Notes: generated by a model not told the origin, from the sequence alone. Counted from the stretch's first letter, positions 35,430 through 44,403 are shown. The stretch is DNA of 64,000 nucleotides from Pirellulales bacterium (GCA_019636335.1 JAHBXR010000023.1:1-64000), one strand, 5' to 3'. A program made the numbers and translations.

Positions 35430-35753
35430 CTATTCCGGGAACTGCGGATGATCACATTTATCGCTGGGCCATTTGCCCCTGCTGAGTCGCTCGATGATGC
35501 GCGGGTCATGGCCGCCGTAGCGAACGGCACCACAGCAGCCAACTTCTACCGCACGAATGGCGCGATCTAGCTCCTCTGTTGTCTCAGGCTGGCGCTTGAA
35601 ATAGCAGTGATACCCACCATCTGCGGCATCATGGTGGGACATGAGTCCGCGCGCTTCATACTCGGGGGCCATGCAGGCAATACAGTGGCCATCCTCGACG
35701 TAAAAGTCGCCCGGCGCGTTCAAGGGGAATCTTGGCTTCGGTTCACTGCTCAT
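35430..35753 (-). CDS. Small Cys/His-rich ferredoxin-like protein
   Basis: The 107-residue protein has VEDGHCIACMAPEYEARGLM near its N-terminus, with a Cys-x-x-Cys pair as in ferredoxins, then SHHDAADGGYHCYFKRQP, GCCGAVRYGG and KCDHPQF. It has seven or so cysteines in a small protein, so metal or iron-sulfur binding is likely, but a full CxxCxxCxxxC motif is not present. Proteins like this are common and unassigned in planctomycetes. It lies between two repeat elements in the lower-GC island. Confidence 0.7.
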   Translation of the reverse strand: MSSEPKPRFPLNAPGDFYVEDGHCIACMAPEYEARGLMSHHDAADGGYHCYFKRQPETTEELDRAIRAVEVGCCGAVRYGGHDPRIIERLSRGKWPSDKCDHPQFPE

Positions 35754-35830
35754 TCCGGCATTGTATTCCGATGCAACGCGGCCTCAAACAACTCATCGAA
35801 CCACCACAGAACTCAGCGGGAGGAGCGGAG

Positions 35831-35890
35831 TAGCACTGACGATTTTCCGGAGCGGACCTAAGACTTCATCCGTACCGAATCGGAAATTCG
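35831..35890. repeat. Palindromic repeat element, copy 2 (degenerate)
   Basis: It shares GTAGCACTGACG / GTGGCACGGACG (10 of 12), TTTTCCGGAGC and TCGGAAATTCG with the element at 34763-34836, in the same order and spacing to within a few bases. Its outer right arm is diverged. The two copies flank a segment of about 1 kb holding two small genes. Confidence 0.55.
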
Positions 35891-35910
35891 AGAGGCTCTC
35901 TCTGCACAGG

Positions 35911-36039
35911 CTAAAGGGCAAAGGCGGCCCAAAACGACAGCACGGCCAACAAGACCAGTATTGGCGAAACCAGGATGAAGAGGGTGAGCGCAAGACACCC
36001 GAGGAGCGTGACACCGGAATTCGAGTGCTGGTCCGACAT
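35911..36039 (-). CDS. 42-residue membrane peptide downstream of higA
   Basis: A short minus-strand gene begins at the ATG at 36039 and stops at 35911. It has a strong Shine-Dalgarno AGGAGG five bases upstream (36045-36050). The product starts MSDQHSNSGVTLLG and is otherwise one hydrophobic helix (LALTLFILVSPILVLLAV). It starts 15 bases after the HigA stop, so it is almost certainly part of the same transcript. I recognise no family. It could be a membrane peptide that belongs to the module or an unrelated small gene. Confidence 0.65.
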   Translation of the reverse strand: MSDQHSNSGVTLLGCLALTLFILVSPILVLLAVLSFWAAFAL

Positions 36040-36054
36040 GCTTCCCTCCTGGTA

Positions 36055-36486
36055 TTAGTCGTCGAGCGAAAGCGAAAACGTGCCCTGCCCGACGCCGAAA
36101 TACTTCGACAGGATCGCGACGTTCTTTCGCGTCAGGGGGCGCTTGCCCGCGAGAACCTCAGAAATGGTCGAGCGTCCAATGCCTGTGTCGCTGACCAATC
36201 CGCCCTGGTTGACCCCCTTGGATTCCATCAGGAACCTGAGCATTTCGGCATCGCTGGGCTCTTCGAACTTGACGTGCTCATCTTCGTACAGCTCGATCAG
36301 GTCACTGAGCGCGTCCAGATATTCACGCGAACCAGCGTCGAGTTTCGGCCGAGCAAGCAGTCCGTTCAGCACCTTCGAGGCAGACGACAGGTGGCGATCG
36401 TTGCGGATCGACGCGAGAGGAAATTCGCGACACAGCGCCAGGTAGGTGTCCAGGGCAGCCGGGTTGTTCTTGATCGAGTTTCTCAT
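36055..36486 (-). CDS. higA: HigA-type antitoxin, XRE-family helix-turn-helix
   Basis: The 143-residue protein has a helical N-terminus and a C-terminal helix-turn-helix at about 80-130: NQGGLVSDTGIGRSTISEVL, GKRPLTRKNVAILSKYFGV, as in XRE/HigA antitoxins. It would neutralise the HigB toxin and repress the operon promoter. HigB precedes it by 50 bases, the usual HigBA order. A TTATCGATAA palindrome lies between the two genes. The 42-residue peptide gene follows 15 bases later. GC is lower than average for the window. Confidence 0.88.
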   Translation of the reverse strand: MRNSIKNNPAALDTYLALCREFPLASIRNDRHLSSASKVLNGLLARPKLDAGSREYLDALSDLIELYEDEHVKFEEPSDAEMLRFLMESKGVNQGGLVSDTGIGRSTISEVLAGKRPLTRKNVAILSKYFGVGQGTFSLSLDD

Positions 36487-36536
36487 GGGGTGGCATTCTT
36501 ATCGATAAAATTGTGGCGATGGCTTTGAGCGTCGGT

Positions 36537-36892
36537 CTACGGTGGTTGTTTCTCGCTAGTGGGCTGTCGGGCAGGCCGCGGCGCGGCGAAGCAGTTACAG
36601 TCCTTTTTCCACAGCCCCTTGTCGTATTCGCGATGGGTCATCACGTCCCCCACGAACACGCGGTGCGTCCGGTAGTCGATCTTGACGACCAGGCGAAACT
36701 TGTTGCCGCGGATATTGAAGACGATGCAGTCGCCCACCAGGTCGGCGCTGCCAAAGGTCACGCGCACGTCGGAGAAGTTTTGCCAATCGGCCTTGTCCGC
36801 TGTCTTGTACCAGGCCAGCAGCGCGTCCTTGGACTCGCGCCCCTCGACGGTGCTCCAAACTCCCGCAGGATCGCTTTCGAGATGACTCGCAT
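36537..36892 (-). CDS. higB: HigB-type mRNA interferase toxin, one-base frameshift
   Basis: From the ATG at 36892 the reading is MRVISKAILREF, the HigB N-terminus, and then the frame breaks. Adding one T at the TTT run (AAA on the plus strand, 36857-36859) continues it as WSTVEGRESKDALLAWYKTA and on through VRVTFGSADLVGD, FNIRGNKFRLVVKIDYRTHR and VMTHREYDKGLWKKDC, all HigB family. The restored protein is 118 residues; without it the toxin is truncated or starts inside at 36767. HigB toxins cleave mRNA on the ribosome. The break may be a real inactivation or a sequencing error, as in bestrophin. The C-terminal extra (FAAPRPARQPTSEKQPP) is unlike the family. Confidence 0.8.
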
Positions 36893-36926
36893 TCGCCCCG
36901 CCCCTTGGTTGATCGGCTACAGTCCT

Positions 36927-36978
36927 ATTCTATGTCTATAAAATAGAAACGCAAGGGAGGTATTTCTAAAAAACAGAA
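36927..36978 (-). promoter_or_regulatory. HigBA promoter with overlapping operators
   Basis: On the minus strand a TTGCGT -35 box (36949-36954) and TAGAAT -10 box (36927-36932) are 16 bases apart. Between them lies the perfect inverted repeat TCTATAAAATAGA (36935-36947). A second, imperfect site TTCTAAAAAACAGAA (36964-36978) is centred exactly 30 bases away, three helical turns. This is what an autorepressed toxin-antitoxin promoter bound by HigA looks like. The leader to the HigB ATG would be about 28 bases. Confidence 0.7.
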
Positions 36979-37169
36979 GTCTCTTTAGAAGGACCCGTGG
37001 GGACGCTGCTAGCGGTCGGCCTAGGGGGCCTGGGCCAGCATTGTTACCGAGCGACACGACACCGGCGCAAGACGGCAGTGTGGGAGACAACTTTCGCTAT
37101 TTGGTTTTCGCGATTGTAGGATCGCGCCACCAGTAGTATGCGATTGTCGCTCAACGCCATTCGCAGCGC

Positions 37170-38729
37170 CTACAACGTCGGGCCGATGCTCCAGGGGACG
37201 ATCTCTTCTTCGCCGATGCCGTGGATTTCGCTTTTCGTTTGCTTGCCACTGGCGACTTCGAGGATGAACTCGAAGATCTCGCGGCCGCACTCTTCGAGCG
37301 TTGTGCCCGTCAGTACGGTGCCGGCGTTGAGATCCATGTCGTCGATCATCCGCTCGTACATCGGCGTGTTTGTGGCCAGCTTGATCGACGGAGTCGGCTT
37401 GCAGCCGAAGCAACTTCCGCGGCCGGTGGTGAAGACGATCACATTGCAGCCGCTGGCCACTAGCCCCGTCACGCTCGCCGGGTCGTAGCCGGGGCTGTCC
37501 ATGATGACGAAGCCGCGCGTGGTGATCGGCGCGGCGTAGTCGAACACGCCCGTGAGCGCCGCACTGCCTCCCTTCGCCACGGCGCCGAGCGATTTTTCGT
37601 AGATCGTCGTCAGACCGCCGGCCTTGTTGCCGGGCGAAGGGTTGTTGTCGATCTTCACGCCGAACTTGCCCGTGTACTCCTCCCACCAGCGGATGCGTTC
37701 GATCAGCTTCTCTCCCACCGCGCGACTGACCGCGCGGCGCGTCAAGAGATGCTCGGCGCCGTAGATCTCCGACGTTTCGGAAAGCACCGAGGTTCCGCCG
37801 GCCGCCACGAGCATGTCACTGGCCACGCCGAGCGCGGGATTGGCGGTCACGCCCGAGTTACCATCCGAGCCGCCACACTCGAGCCCCAGCACCAGCTCGC
37901 TCGCCGGGATCGGCTCGCGGCGCACATCGTTCACCTGCGGCAATAATTCGCGCACGGCGGCCACGCCCGCCTCGACCGTTTTTACTGTGCCGCCCAAATC
38001 TTGCATGCTGAGCGCGGTGATTTTCGCGCGCGAGGGGGACTCGCCCAGTTGCACCAGCCCGCCGTTCTCGATCAAGTGCGAGATGGTGCCGGTTTCGCAG
38101 CCCAGGCCGATGAGCAGGTAGCCGCCGACGTTCGGATGGCGGGCGAAGCCCGAGAGCACGCGTTCGAGCTGGCGGTGATCGTCGCCGCCATACTGCAGCC
38201 CACAGCCACCGCCGTGCGTGATCGGCAGAATTCCGTCGACATTGGGGAACTCGCGGGCGAGGGTCTCCTTGTCGAAGCGGCGCGCGATGTACTTGCTGAC
38301 CGAGGCGGAGCAATTCACCGAGGAGATCACGGCCAGGTAATTGCGCGTGCCGGCGCGGCCATCGCGGCGGCGGAATCCGTCGAACGTGCGGCCGACGATC
38401 GGAGCCGGCGGCGCGGGCACGTCGGTCGAGTATTCGTAAACCCGCTCGAATTCGCCGGCCGTCATGTTGTGGACGTGGACCCAGTCGCCGGGCGTGATCG
38501 GCTGCGTGGCGAAGCCGATCGTTTGGCCATATTTGAAAACAGGTTCGCCGACGGCAATTGGCCGCAGGGCCAGCTTGTGCCCCAAACCGATCCGCTGCGC
38601 GAGCCGCACGCGATACGGGCCGGCCACGATTTCGGCCCCCTCGTCCAAGTGTCGCGCGGCAACGCAGGTGTTGTCCGCGGGATTGAGGTACACGACATCG
38701 ACGGGGGTCCGCGTGGCGGTGGCTGTCAT
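37170..38729 (-). CDS. Altronate dehydratase (UxaA) family protein
   Basis: The 519-residue protein has the UxaA architecture: an N-terminal SAF-type domain (about 1-100), with HLDEGAEIVAGPY and HKLALRPIAVGEPVFKYGQ, and a catalytic C-terminal domain. That domain includes GRTFDGFRRRDGRAGTRNYL, VLGLECGGSDGNSGVTANPA and GSCFGCKPTPS with its cysteines. The family dehydrates altronate to 2-keto-3-deoxygluconate, or acts on related sugar acids such as galactarate. No hexuronate gene is adjacent, so the sugar acid is not certain. I start at the ATG at 38729; upstream codons in the frame are not homologous. It is divergent from the large membrane protein. Confidence 0.9.
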   Translation of the reverse strand: MTATATRTPVDVVYLNPADNTCVAARHLDEGAEIVAGPYRVRLAQRIGLGHKLALRPIAVGEPVFKYGQTIGFATQPITPGDWVHVHNMTAGEFERVYEYSTDVPAPPAPIVGRTFDGFRRRDGRAGTRNYLAVISSVNCSASVSKYIARRFDKETLAREFPNVDGILPITHGGGCGLQYGGDDHRQLERVLSGFARHPNVGGYLLIGLGCETGTISHLIENGGLVQLGESPSRAKITALSMQDLGGTVKTVEAGVAAVRELLPQVNDVRREPIPASELVLGLECGGSDGNSGVTANPALGVASDMLVAAGGTSVLSETSEIYGAEHLLTRRAVSRAVGEKLIERIRWWEEYTGKFGVKIDNNPSPGNKAGGLTTIYEKSLGAVAKGGSAALTGVFDYAAPITTRGFVIMDSPGYDPASVTGLVASGCNVIVFTTGRGSCFGCKPTPSIKLATNTPMYERMIDDMDLNAGTVLTGTTLEECGREIFEFILEVASGKQTKSEIHGIGEEEIVPWSIGPTL

Positions 38730-38868
38730 CGGGATGGCTCGGGATCGCTGGAGAACTGGGGTGCGGAAAGGAGGCTCGTACCTAACTGACCGTGCCGGCG
38801 GCGGTTGCGGCGTTCGTTTCAACCGGAAAATCGGTGCCCGCCATGATAGGGTTCGCCGCGGCAACGTC

Positions 38869-38874
38869 TATAAT
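38869..38874 (+). promoter_or_regulatory. Candidate -10 box (TATAAT)
   Basis: A perfect TATAAT lies 100 bases before the start of the large membrane protein gene. The matching -35 position is weak (ATAGGG with a 17-base spacer). Confidence 0.35.
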
Positions 38875-38973
38875 AGAGTGGCTGAGTGCCGGGCGGGTCA
38901 AATTGACCCCCGCCGGCCCTGGAACAGATTCATCCCTGCACGCGACCGCGCCTCACCCGCCGGCGGAAGGGCT

Positions 38974-41900
38974 ATGGCCTCGACGATCGAACCCAACGTG
39001 ACCTCGCGCCCCGGCGGTGAGCCGGAGAAGCCCAACCAGGGTCGGTACGTCGAGTACGAACAATTCATCGCCGCGCAGATTCGCAAGACGCGCGGCCAGG
39101 TGAAGGGGGTCGAGATCGCCGGCGCCATCCTGCGACTGCTGGTCGGCGCGCTCGTCTACCTGCTGGTCGTCGCGTTCGTCGACCACTGGATCCTCTCGCA
39201 GGGGCTGGGACTCTGGGGACGGTTGTCCGCACTCGCCCTGTTCATCATCGGCGTGGGGTCCTACCTGGCGCTTTACGTCGCGCCGCTCATCGCGCGACGG
39301 GTAAACCCGATCTATGCCGCCCACACGATCGAACAGCATCAGCCGACGCTGAAGAACAGCCTGGTGAATTTCCTGCTCTTGCGCGGCAGCCGGCGCGAGT
39401 TGGCCCCGGCCGTCTATCAGGCGATCGAGCAGCGTGCCGCCAGCGATCTGACCCACGTGCCGGTCGATACGGTGGTCGACCGCACGCGTCTCGTGCGATG
39501 GTCTTATGCCTTGCTGGTCGTCGTGGCGGTGTTTGCACTCTACGTCCTGCTCTCGCCCAAAGACCCGTTGCGCTCGTTGGCACGGATGATCGCCCCCTGG
39601 GCCGATCTGCGTCCCCCCACGCGCGTGACGATCGAGGAAGTCCGACCCGGCAACACGCAGGCCTTCCATGGCGACACGCTGAACGTCTCGGCCAGGGTCC
39701 GCGGCGTGCGCTCGGGCGAGCCCGTGACGCTGTTCTACTCGACCGACGACGGCCAGACCGTCGATCGGGCGATCGTCATGAACGTGCCCGACGGCGGGTA
39801 TAGCCACGAAGCAATCTTGCCCGAGAGCTCGAACGGCCTGCAACAGGGGGTGACTTACTACGTCGCGGCGGGGGACTTTGCCACCGAGCGCTACCACGTC
39901 GAGATACTGACCGCGCCGTCGATCCTGGTCGAGGCCGTGGACTACGAGTATCCGTCCTACGCCTCGATTGCAAACGGCCGCGTCGAACGCGTCGGCGACA
40001 TCAAGGCCCTGGTCGGGACGAAGGTCACGATCCACGGCCGCGCCAATCGGCCCATCAAGTCCGCGCACATCGATTTCGATTGCGACGGCAAGCTCGATCC
40101 CCATGGCGTCGACGTGAAGGGGCAGGCCACGAGCGTCTCCTTCGATTTGAATCTCGACGACAAGGGCAACGCCCAGTACGGCAGTTATCAATTGATCTTC
40201 GTCAGCACGGAAGACCGCGAGAACCCGCAACCGATTCGCCACACGATCGCCGTGGTGCCGGACCAGCTTCCGACGGTCGAACTGGTGTTGCCCGAGCAGG
40301 CGGACCTCGAGGTGCCGCTCAATGGCGTGGTAAACGTGGCGGTACGCGCCGCCGATCCCGACTTCGCCTTGCGCGATGTGCTGCTGCACGCCCGACGCGG
40401 CGACGACGTTGTATTGAAGGTCAAACTACTAGACAACGCGCGCCATGAAAAAGAATATCGCGGCGCCTACGTGCTCGATCTGTCGAAACTGACGCCTGAA
40501 AAACCGGGCCGACCCAAGCTTGCCGCTGGTGACGTGATCGAATACTGGGCCGAAGCCCGCGACATCAAGCTGCCGAGGGCCGGCCATGCCGAGTCGACAC
40601 GCTACAAGCTGCGCGTGACATCTCCCACCGATCAACAGCAGCGTGAAGAGCAGCTCGCCGAGGCGCAGCAGGAAAAACAAGAGTTCGAAAAACCGTCGGG
40701 GGGATCGGACTCGGGTCAGGGGACGCAGAAGGAAGAGTTCCAGCTCGCCTCGCGCGATCCTCAACAAGAGCGGCAAGATCCGCAGCAACAGCCCGGCAAC
40801 GAGGAGGCCGCAGAGCAACCGCAGCGCGTCGATCCCGAGCGGGATCCGGCCGCCGCCATGAAAGAACTGCTCAAGCATCAGGAAGAGAAGAAAGAGCAAC
40901 CTGCGCGCGACGAACAGCCGAACCAACAGCCCGAGGGCGAAGATGGCCCGTCGTCGGAAGGCGATCAGGGACAAGGAAAATCGGGCGAGCAGCAGAAGCC
41001 TGGGAGCGAACCGTCGCAGCAGCCGGGCGAACAGCAACAGGGGGAACAAGGCCAGGAGGGGGGCAACTCGCAGGGTGGGCAGTCGGGGGGAGAGCAGTCG
41101 AGCGAATCGAGTGGCTCGAGCCCGTCGAACGGCGCCGGTGGCGAGCAAAAGGGAGGCGGACAGTCGCAGGCGCAATCGTCGGCCGGGGGCTCTCAAAGCG
41201 ACACGTCGAGCGACGGCCAGACCGGCCAGGGAGATAACCAACAAGGGGGCGGGCAGAGCGGCGGCGACGCGGGGACCAACGCCGGCCAGGCCGGCGATTC
41301 CAGCCAAGGGGGCAAGCCCAGTGGCAAGCCGGGCGAAGGCCAACCCGACGAGCGCGTGCGCGGCGAGCAGGACGCCCCCGGCGAAGGACGCCAAGAACGC
41401 CGCACCGACAAGAACGAAGGGGCCAACGACCAGCCAGGCAGCACCGGGGGCAAGCCCAAGCCCGACGACGCCAACAGGCCGGGCGAGGCCCAACCCAGCG
41501 GCAATGCCCAACAGCAAGAACAAGCCGGCCAACAGCCCGGCAAGCAAGGCGCCAGCGGCACCGAGGCCCCTGGCAAAGAGACTGACAAGGCCCAAGGGGA
41601 GGGCAAGGCTGGCGAAAGCCAAGAGGATTCGCCGCAGTCCGAAACCCAGCAGAACCAGCCGAGAGAGCGTTCGGGCCAGGGCGCGCAATCGGGTCAGTCG
41701 GGAGACGCCAACAAGGCCAAGAGTCCTCCTTCGGACGCAAACGTCAACGACAACGCCCAAGGGGGCGAACCCGACGATCCCAAGGGAGAGAGTGGCGCCG
41801 GTCAGGCACAAGGCAACGAGCAAGGTTCCCCCTCGCCACAGGAGCAGAACCGCCCGAAGGAAAAGCAGCAGCAGAGCCCTGACTCGAAGAACAAGGAATC

Positions 41901-42765
41901 GAGCGAAGCCTCGTCTCCCACCACCAGTCCGCGCGAATCGGACTCGCAGGGGGGCGAAGAGGGAGATCGCTCCGGAGGCGGTCAGGAAGGGGGGGGACAA
42001 AAAGCGAATCAAAAGGGGACCGGCGGCGCAGGTCAGAACACCGCCGCCGATGAAGGGGGGGGCGCCGCCGAAGGCTCGGGAGGAGGCCCCACGTCCGACC
42101 AGTCGGGCAACAAGCAACCGGGTGGCCAGGGCGAAGGCCAGTCGCAAGGCGCCGGCGGCAGCGGCGGTGAACAAGGCTCAGGCTCGAGCAGTTCATCGAA
42201 CGGCGGCTCCTCGGCAGGGGGCCAACCGGGCCAGGGCAGCCAGGGAGCAAAACCGGACGCGGGGGACGGCGGCCAGGGGGCCGGCGGTCTTGGCGGTGGC
42301 GGCCAGAACAACCACGACGAAGCCGCACCGCGGGGGAGCGATTCGACCCCGGAACCCGGCGGCGACGAGGTCGATCTCGCCGCGGCCCGCAAGGCGACGG
42401 ATCTCGTCCTCGAGCGACTCGAGGATCAATTGAAAAAGAACGATCTCGACGAAGAGCTGCTCGAGCGGCTTGGCTGGACGCGCCAGGACGTCGAGAATTT
42501 TGTAAAGCGCTGGCACGAGCTGCGCGACAAGGCGGGCGATCCCTCGTCCCCCGCCGGCGCGAAGCGCTTCGACGATACGCTGCGCCAATTGGGACTGCGC
42601 GGTTCGGGCACGGTGCTCGACGGCAACGAGAACAAACCGCTCGAACAAAAGCAGCTTCGCGAATCTTTCCGCTCGACGCCGCCGGCCGATTATGCCGAGC
42701 AGTATCGGGCCTATACGCAAGGACTCTCGCGCGGCCGTCCTTCGCCCCCACCGCAGAACAAATAA
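38974..42765 (+). CDS. Large membrane protein with Gln/Gly/Ser/Glu-rich tail, DUF4175-like layout
   Basis: The 1263-residue protein has three membrane helices near its N-terminus (about 46-68, 82-106, 171-190), then a soluble beta-rich part (about 200-540) with strings such as VTIEEVRPGNTQAFHGDTL. From about 555 to 1130 it is extreme low complexity, dominated by Gln, Gly, Ser, Glu and Asp, with runs such as GEQQQGEQGQEGGNSQGG. A conserved-looking helical domain (about 1135-1263) closes it: AARKATDLVLERLEDQ and RLGWTRQDVENFVKRW. The layout matches the DUF4175-type proteins of planctomycetes, which have no established function. The ATG at 38974 (MASTIEPN) is a better start than upstream frames. 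nadB follows only 6 bases later. Confidence 0.8.
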   Translation: MASTIEPNVTSRPGGEPEKPNQGRYVEYEQFIAAQIRKTRGQVKGVEIAGAILRLLVGALVYLLVVAFVDHWILSQGLGLWGRLSALALFIIGVGSYLALYVAPLIARRVNPIYAAHTIEQHQPTLKNSLVNFLLLRGSRRELAPAVYQAIEQRAASDLTHVPVDTVVDRTRLVRWSYALLVVVAVFALYVLLSPKDPLRSLARMIAPWADLRPPTRVTIEEVRPGNTQAFHGDTLNVSARVRGVRSGEPVTLFYSTDDGQTVDRAIVMNVPDGGYSHEAILPESSNGLQQGVTYYVAAGDFATERYHVEILTAPSILVEAVDYEYPSYASIANGRVERVGDIKALVGTKVTIHGRANRPIKSAHIDFDCDGKLDPHGVDVKGQATSVSFDLNLDDKGNAQYGSYQLIFVSTEDRENPQPIRHTIAVVPDQLPTVELVLPEQADLEVPLNGVVNVAVRAADPDFALRDVLLHARRGDDVVLKVKLLDNARHEKEYRGAYVLDLSKLTPEKPGRPKLAAGDVIEYWAEARDIKLPRAGHAESTRYKLRVTSPTDQQQREEQLAEAQQEKQEFEKPSGGSDSGQGTQKEEFQLASRDPQQERQDPQQQPGNEEAAEQPQRVDPERDPAAAMKELLKHQEEKKEQPARDEQPNQQPEGEDGPSSEGDQGQGKSGEQQKPGSEPSQQPGEQQQGEQGQEGGNSQGGQSGGEQSSESSGSSPSNGAGGEQKGGGQSQAQSSAGGSQSDTSSDGQTGQGDNQQGGGQSGGDAGTNAGQAGDSSQGGKPSGKPGEGQPDERVRGEQDAPGEGRQERRTDKNEGANDQPGSTGGKPKPDDANRPGEAQPSGNAQQQEQAGQQPGKQGASGTEAPGKETDKAQGEGKAGESQEDSPQSETQQNQPRERSGQGAQSGQSGDANKAKSPPSDANVNDNAQGGEPDDPKGESGAGQAQGNEQGSPSPQEQNRPKEKQQQSPDSKNKESSEASSPTTSPRESDSQGGEEGDRSGGGQEGGGQKANQKGTGGAGQNTAADEGGGAAEGSGGGPTSDQSGNKQPGGQGEGQSQGAGGSGGEQGSGSSSSSNGGSSAGGQPGQGSQGAKPDAGDGGQGAGGLGGGGQNNHDEAAPRGSDSTPEPGGDEVDLAAARKATDLVLERLEDQLKKNDLDEELLERLGWTRQDVENFVKRWHELRDKAGDPSSPAGAKRFDDTLRQLGLRGSGTVLDGNENKPLEQKQLRESFRSTPPADYAEQYRAYTQGLSRGRPSPPPQNK

Positions 42766-42771
42766 GCTGGC

Positions 42772-44403
42772 ATGGACTTGCCCCTTCTTTCCTTTCCGAC
42801 GCCCCCGCGTTACGTGGCCCCTTTTCATCCGAAGGGGGTGCCGCACCACTTCACGGACGTGCTGATCATCGGCGGCGGTCTGGCCGGCCTGCGCGCGGCG
42901 ATCGAGATCGATCCCTCGCTCTCCGTGCTCGTCGTGACCAAGCACAGCCTGATGCAATCGAACAGTCGCTACGCGCAGGGGGGCATCGCGGGGGTCATGG
43001 ATCCCGAGGATCAGTTCGAGAACCACATCGCCGATACGATTCGCGCCGGCGGGGCACTGTGCGACGAAGCGGTCGTCGAAATGGTCGTGCGCGATGCCCC
43101 GCGGCGCATCGGCGAGTTGGTCGCCTGGGGCACCAGGTTCGACGAAGCGGCCGGCTCGCTCGCGCTCGGGCGCGAAGGGGGGCACAGCCACGACCGCATC
43201 GTCCACGCGCTGGGCGATGCCACCGGACAGGAAGTCATGCGCGCGGTGATCGAACGCGTGAAGAGCCTGCGCCACGTGGCCACCTGGCCCGATACGTTCA
43301 CGCTCGACTTGCTCACGCACAACGGCGTCTGCCGCGGCGCGCTCGTCTGGCACGAGCATCACGGCAAGACGCTCGTTTGGGCCAAGCAGACGATTCTCTG
43401 CACCGGCGGCGCCGGGCAAATCTATCGCGAAACCACCAATCCCGACGTCGCCACCGGCGACGGACTCGCGCTCGCCTATCGCGCGGGCTGCGAGCTGCGC
43501 GATATGGAATTCATGCAATTCCACCCCACGGTGCTCTACATCGCCGGCAGCAGCCGCAACCTGATCTCGGAGGCGGTCCGCGGCGAAGGGGCCTATCTGG
43601 TCGATCGCACCGGACATCGCTTCATGCCCGACTATGACGAGCGGGCCGAGCTCGCGCCGCGCGACGTGGTGAGCCAGTCGATCGTCGCGCAGATGGAAAA
43701 GACGCGCCATCCGAACGTCTATCTCGATCTGAGCCATCTCGACGCCGAACACGTGCGAGCGCGCTTCCCCGGCATCGCGGCGGTCTGCGCCGAGTTCAAT
43801 CTCGACATTGCCACCGACCGCATTCCGGTGCGCCCCGGCGCGCACTACATGATCGGCGGCGCGACGATCGATCTCGCAGGTCGCACCACCGTGCCCGGCT
43901 TGTGGGCGGCGGGCGAGGTCACCTCGAGTGGCCTGCACGGGGCGAATCGACTCGCCTCGAACAGCCTGCTCGAAGGGCTCGTCTATGGCGCGCATGCGGG
44001 GGCGGGCGCGTCGGCGGCGGCACTCACTATTGCCGACGACTTTCGCGCCCTGCCGATCGAGAATCGGAGCGTGCCGGAGGTCGGCGAGCCGCTCGATCTG
44101 GCCGATATTCGCAATTCGCTGCGTAGCCTGATGTGGCGCAATGCCGGCATTCGCCGCGACGAGTCCGGCCTGCGCGAGGCATACGAGACGGTCGACTATT
44201 GGTGCCGTTACGTGCTGACGCGGCAGTTCACGCAAGTCGAGGGTTGGGAACTGCAGAACATGCTCACCGTGGCCCGGCTCATGGCCGCGGGCGCCCTCCA
44301 GCGGCAAGAAAGCCGGGGGGTGCATCTGCGGAGCGATTATCCCCAGCCGGACAATCTGCACTGGCGGCGGCACATCACGTTCCGCCGCGACGCCTCGGCA
44401 TGA
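42772..44403 (+). CDS. nadB: L-aspartate oxidase
   Basis: The 543-residue flavoprotein makes iminoaspartate from aspartate for NAD synthesis. It has the FAD-binding VLIIGGGLAGLRAAIE (about 30-45), SNSRYAQGGIAGV, GGAGQIYRETTNPD, EFMQFHPTVLY, and the substrate-binding end PGLWAAGEVTSSGLHGANRL. The family is shared with succinate dehydrogenase flavoproteins; the segment SNSRYAQGGIAGVMDPED and the length favour NadB. nadA and nadC are not in the window. It starts 6 bases after the preceding gene, so it is co-transcribed. The 474 bases that follow contain no gene. Confidence 0.9.
   Translation: MDLPLLSFPTPPRYVAPFHPKGVPHHFTDVLIIGGGLAGLRAAIEIDPSLSVLVVTKHSLMQSNSRYAQGGIAGVMDPEDQFENHIADTIRAGGALCDEAVVEMVVRDAPRRIGELVAWGTRFDEAAGSLALGREGGHSHDRIVHALGDATGQEVMRAVIERVKSLRHVATWPDTFTLDLLTHNGVCRGALVWHEHHGKTLVWAKQTILCTGGAGQIYRETTNPDVATGDGLALAYRAGCELRDMEFMQFHPTVLYIAGSSRNLISEAVRGEGAYLVDRTGHRFMPDYDERAELAPRDVVSQSIVAQMEKTRHPNVYLDLSHLDAEHVRARFPGIAAVCAEFNLDIATDRIPVRPGAHYMIGGATIDLAGRTTVPGLWAAGEVTSSGLHGANRLASNSLLEGLVYGAHAGAGASAAALTIADDFRALPIENRSVPEVGEPLDLADIRNSLRSLMWRNAGIRRDESGLREAYETVDYWCRYVLTRQFTQVEGWELQNMLTVARLMAAGALQRQESRGVHLRSDYPQPDNLHWRRHITFRRDASA

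Noticed and set aside
35739-35752. 14-base match to 63839-63852
   Set aside because: It could be chance; one copy is the start of the ferredoxin-like gene. Alignment breaks after a few more bases.
40429-42174. Long minus-strand frame opposite the Gln/Gly-rich gene
   Set aside because: It is an antisense reading of low-complexity codons; hydrophobic content is an artefact.
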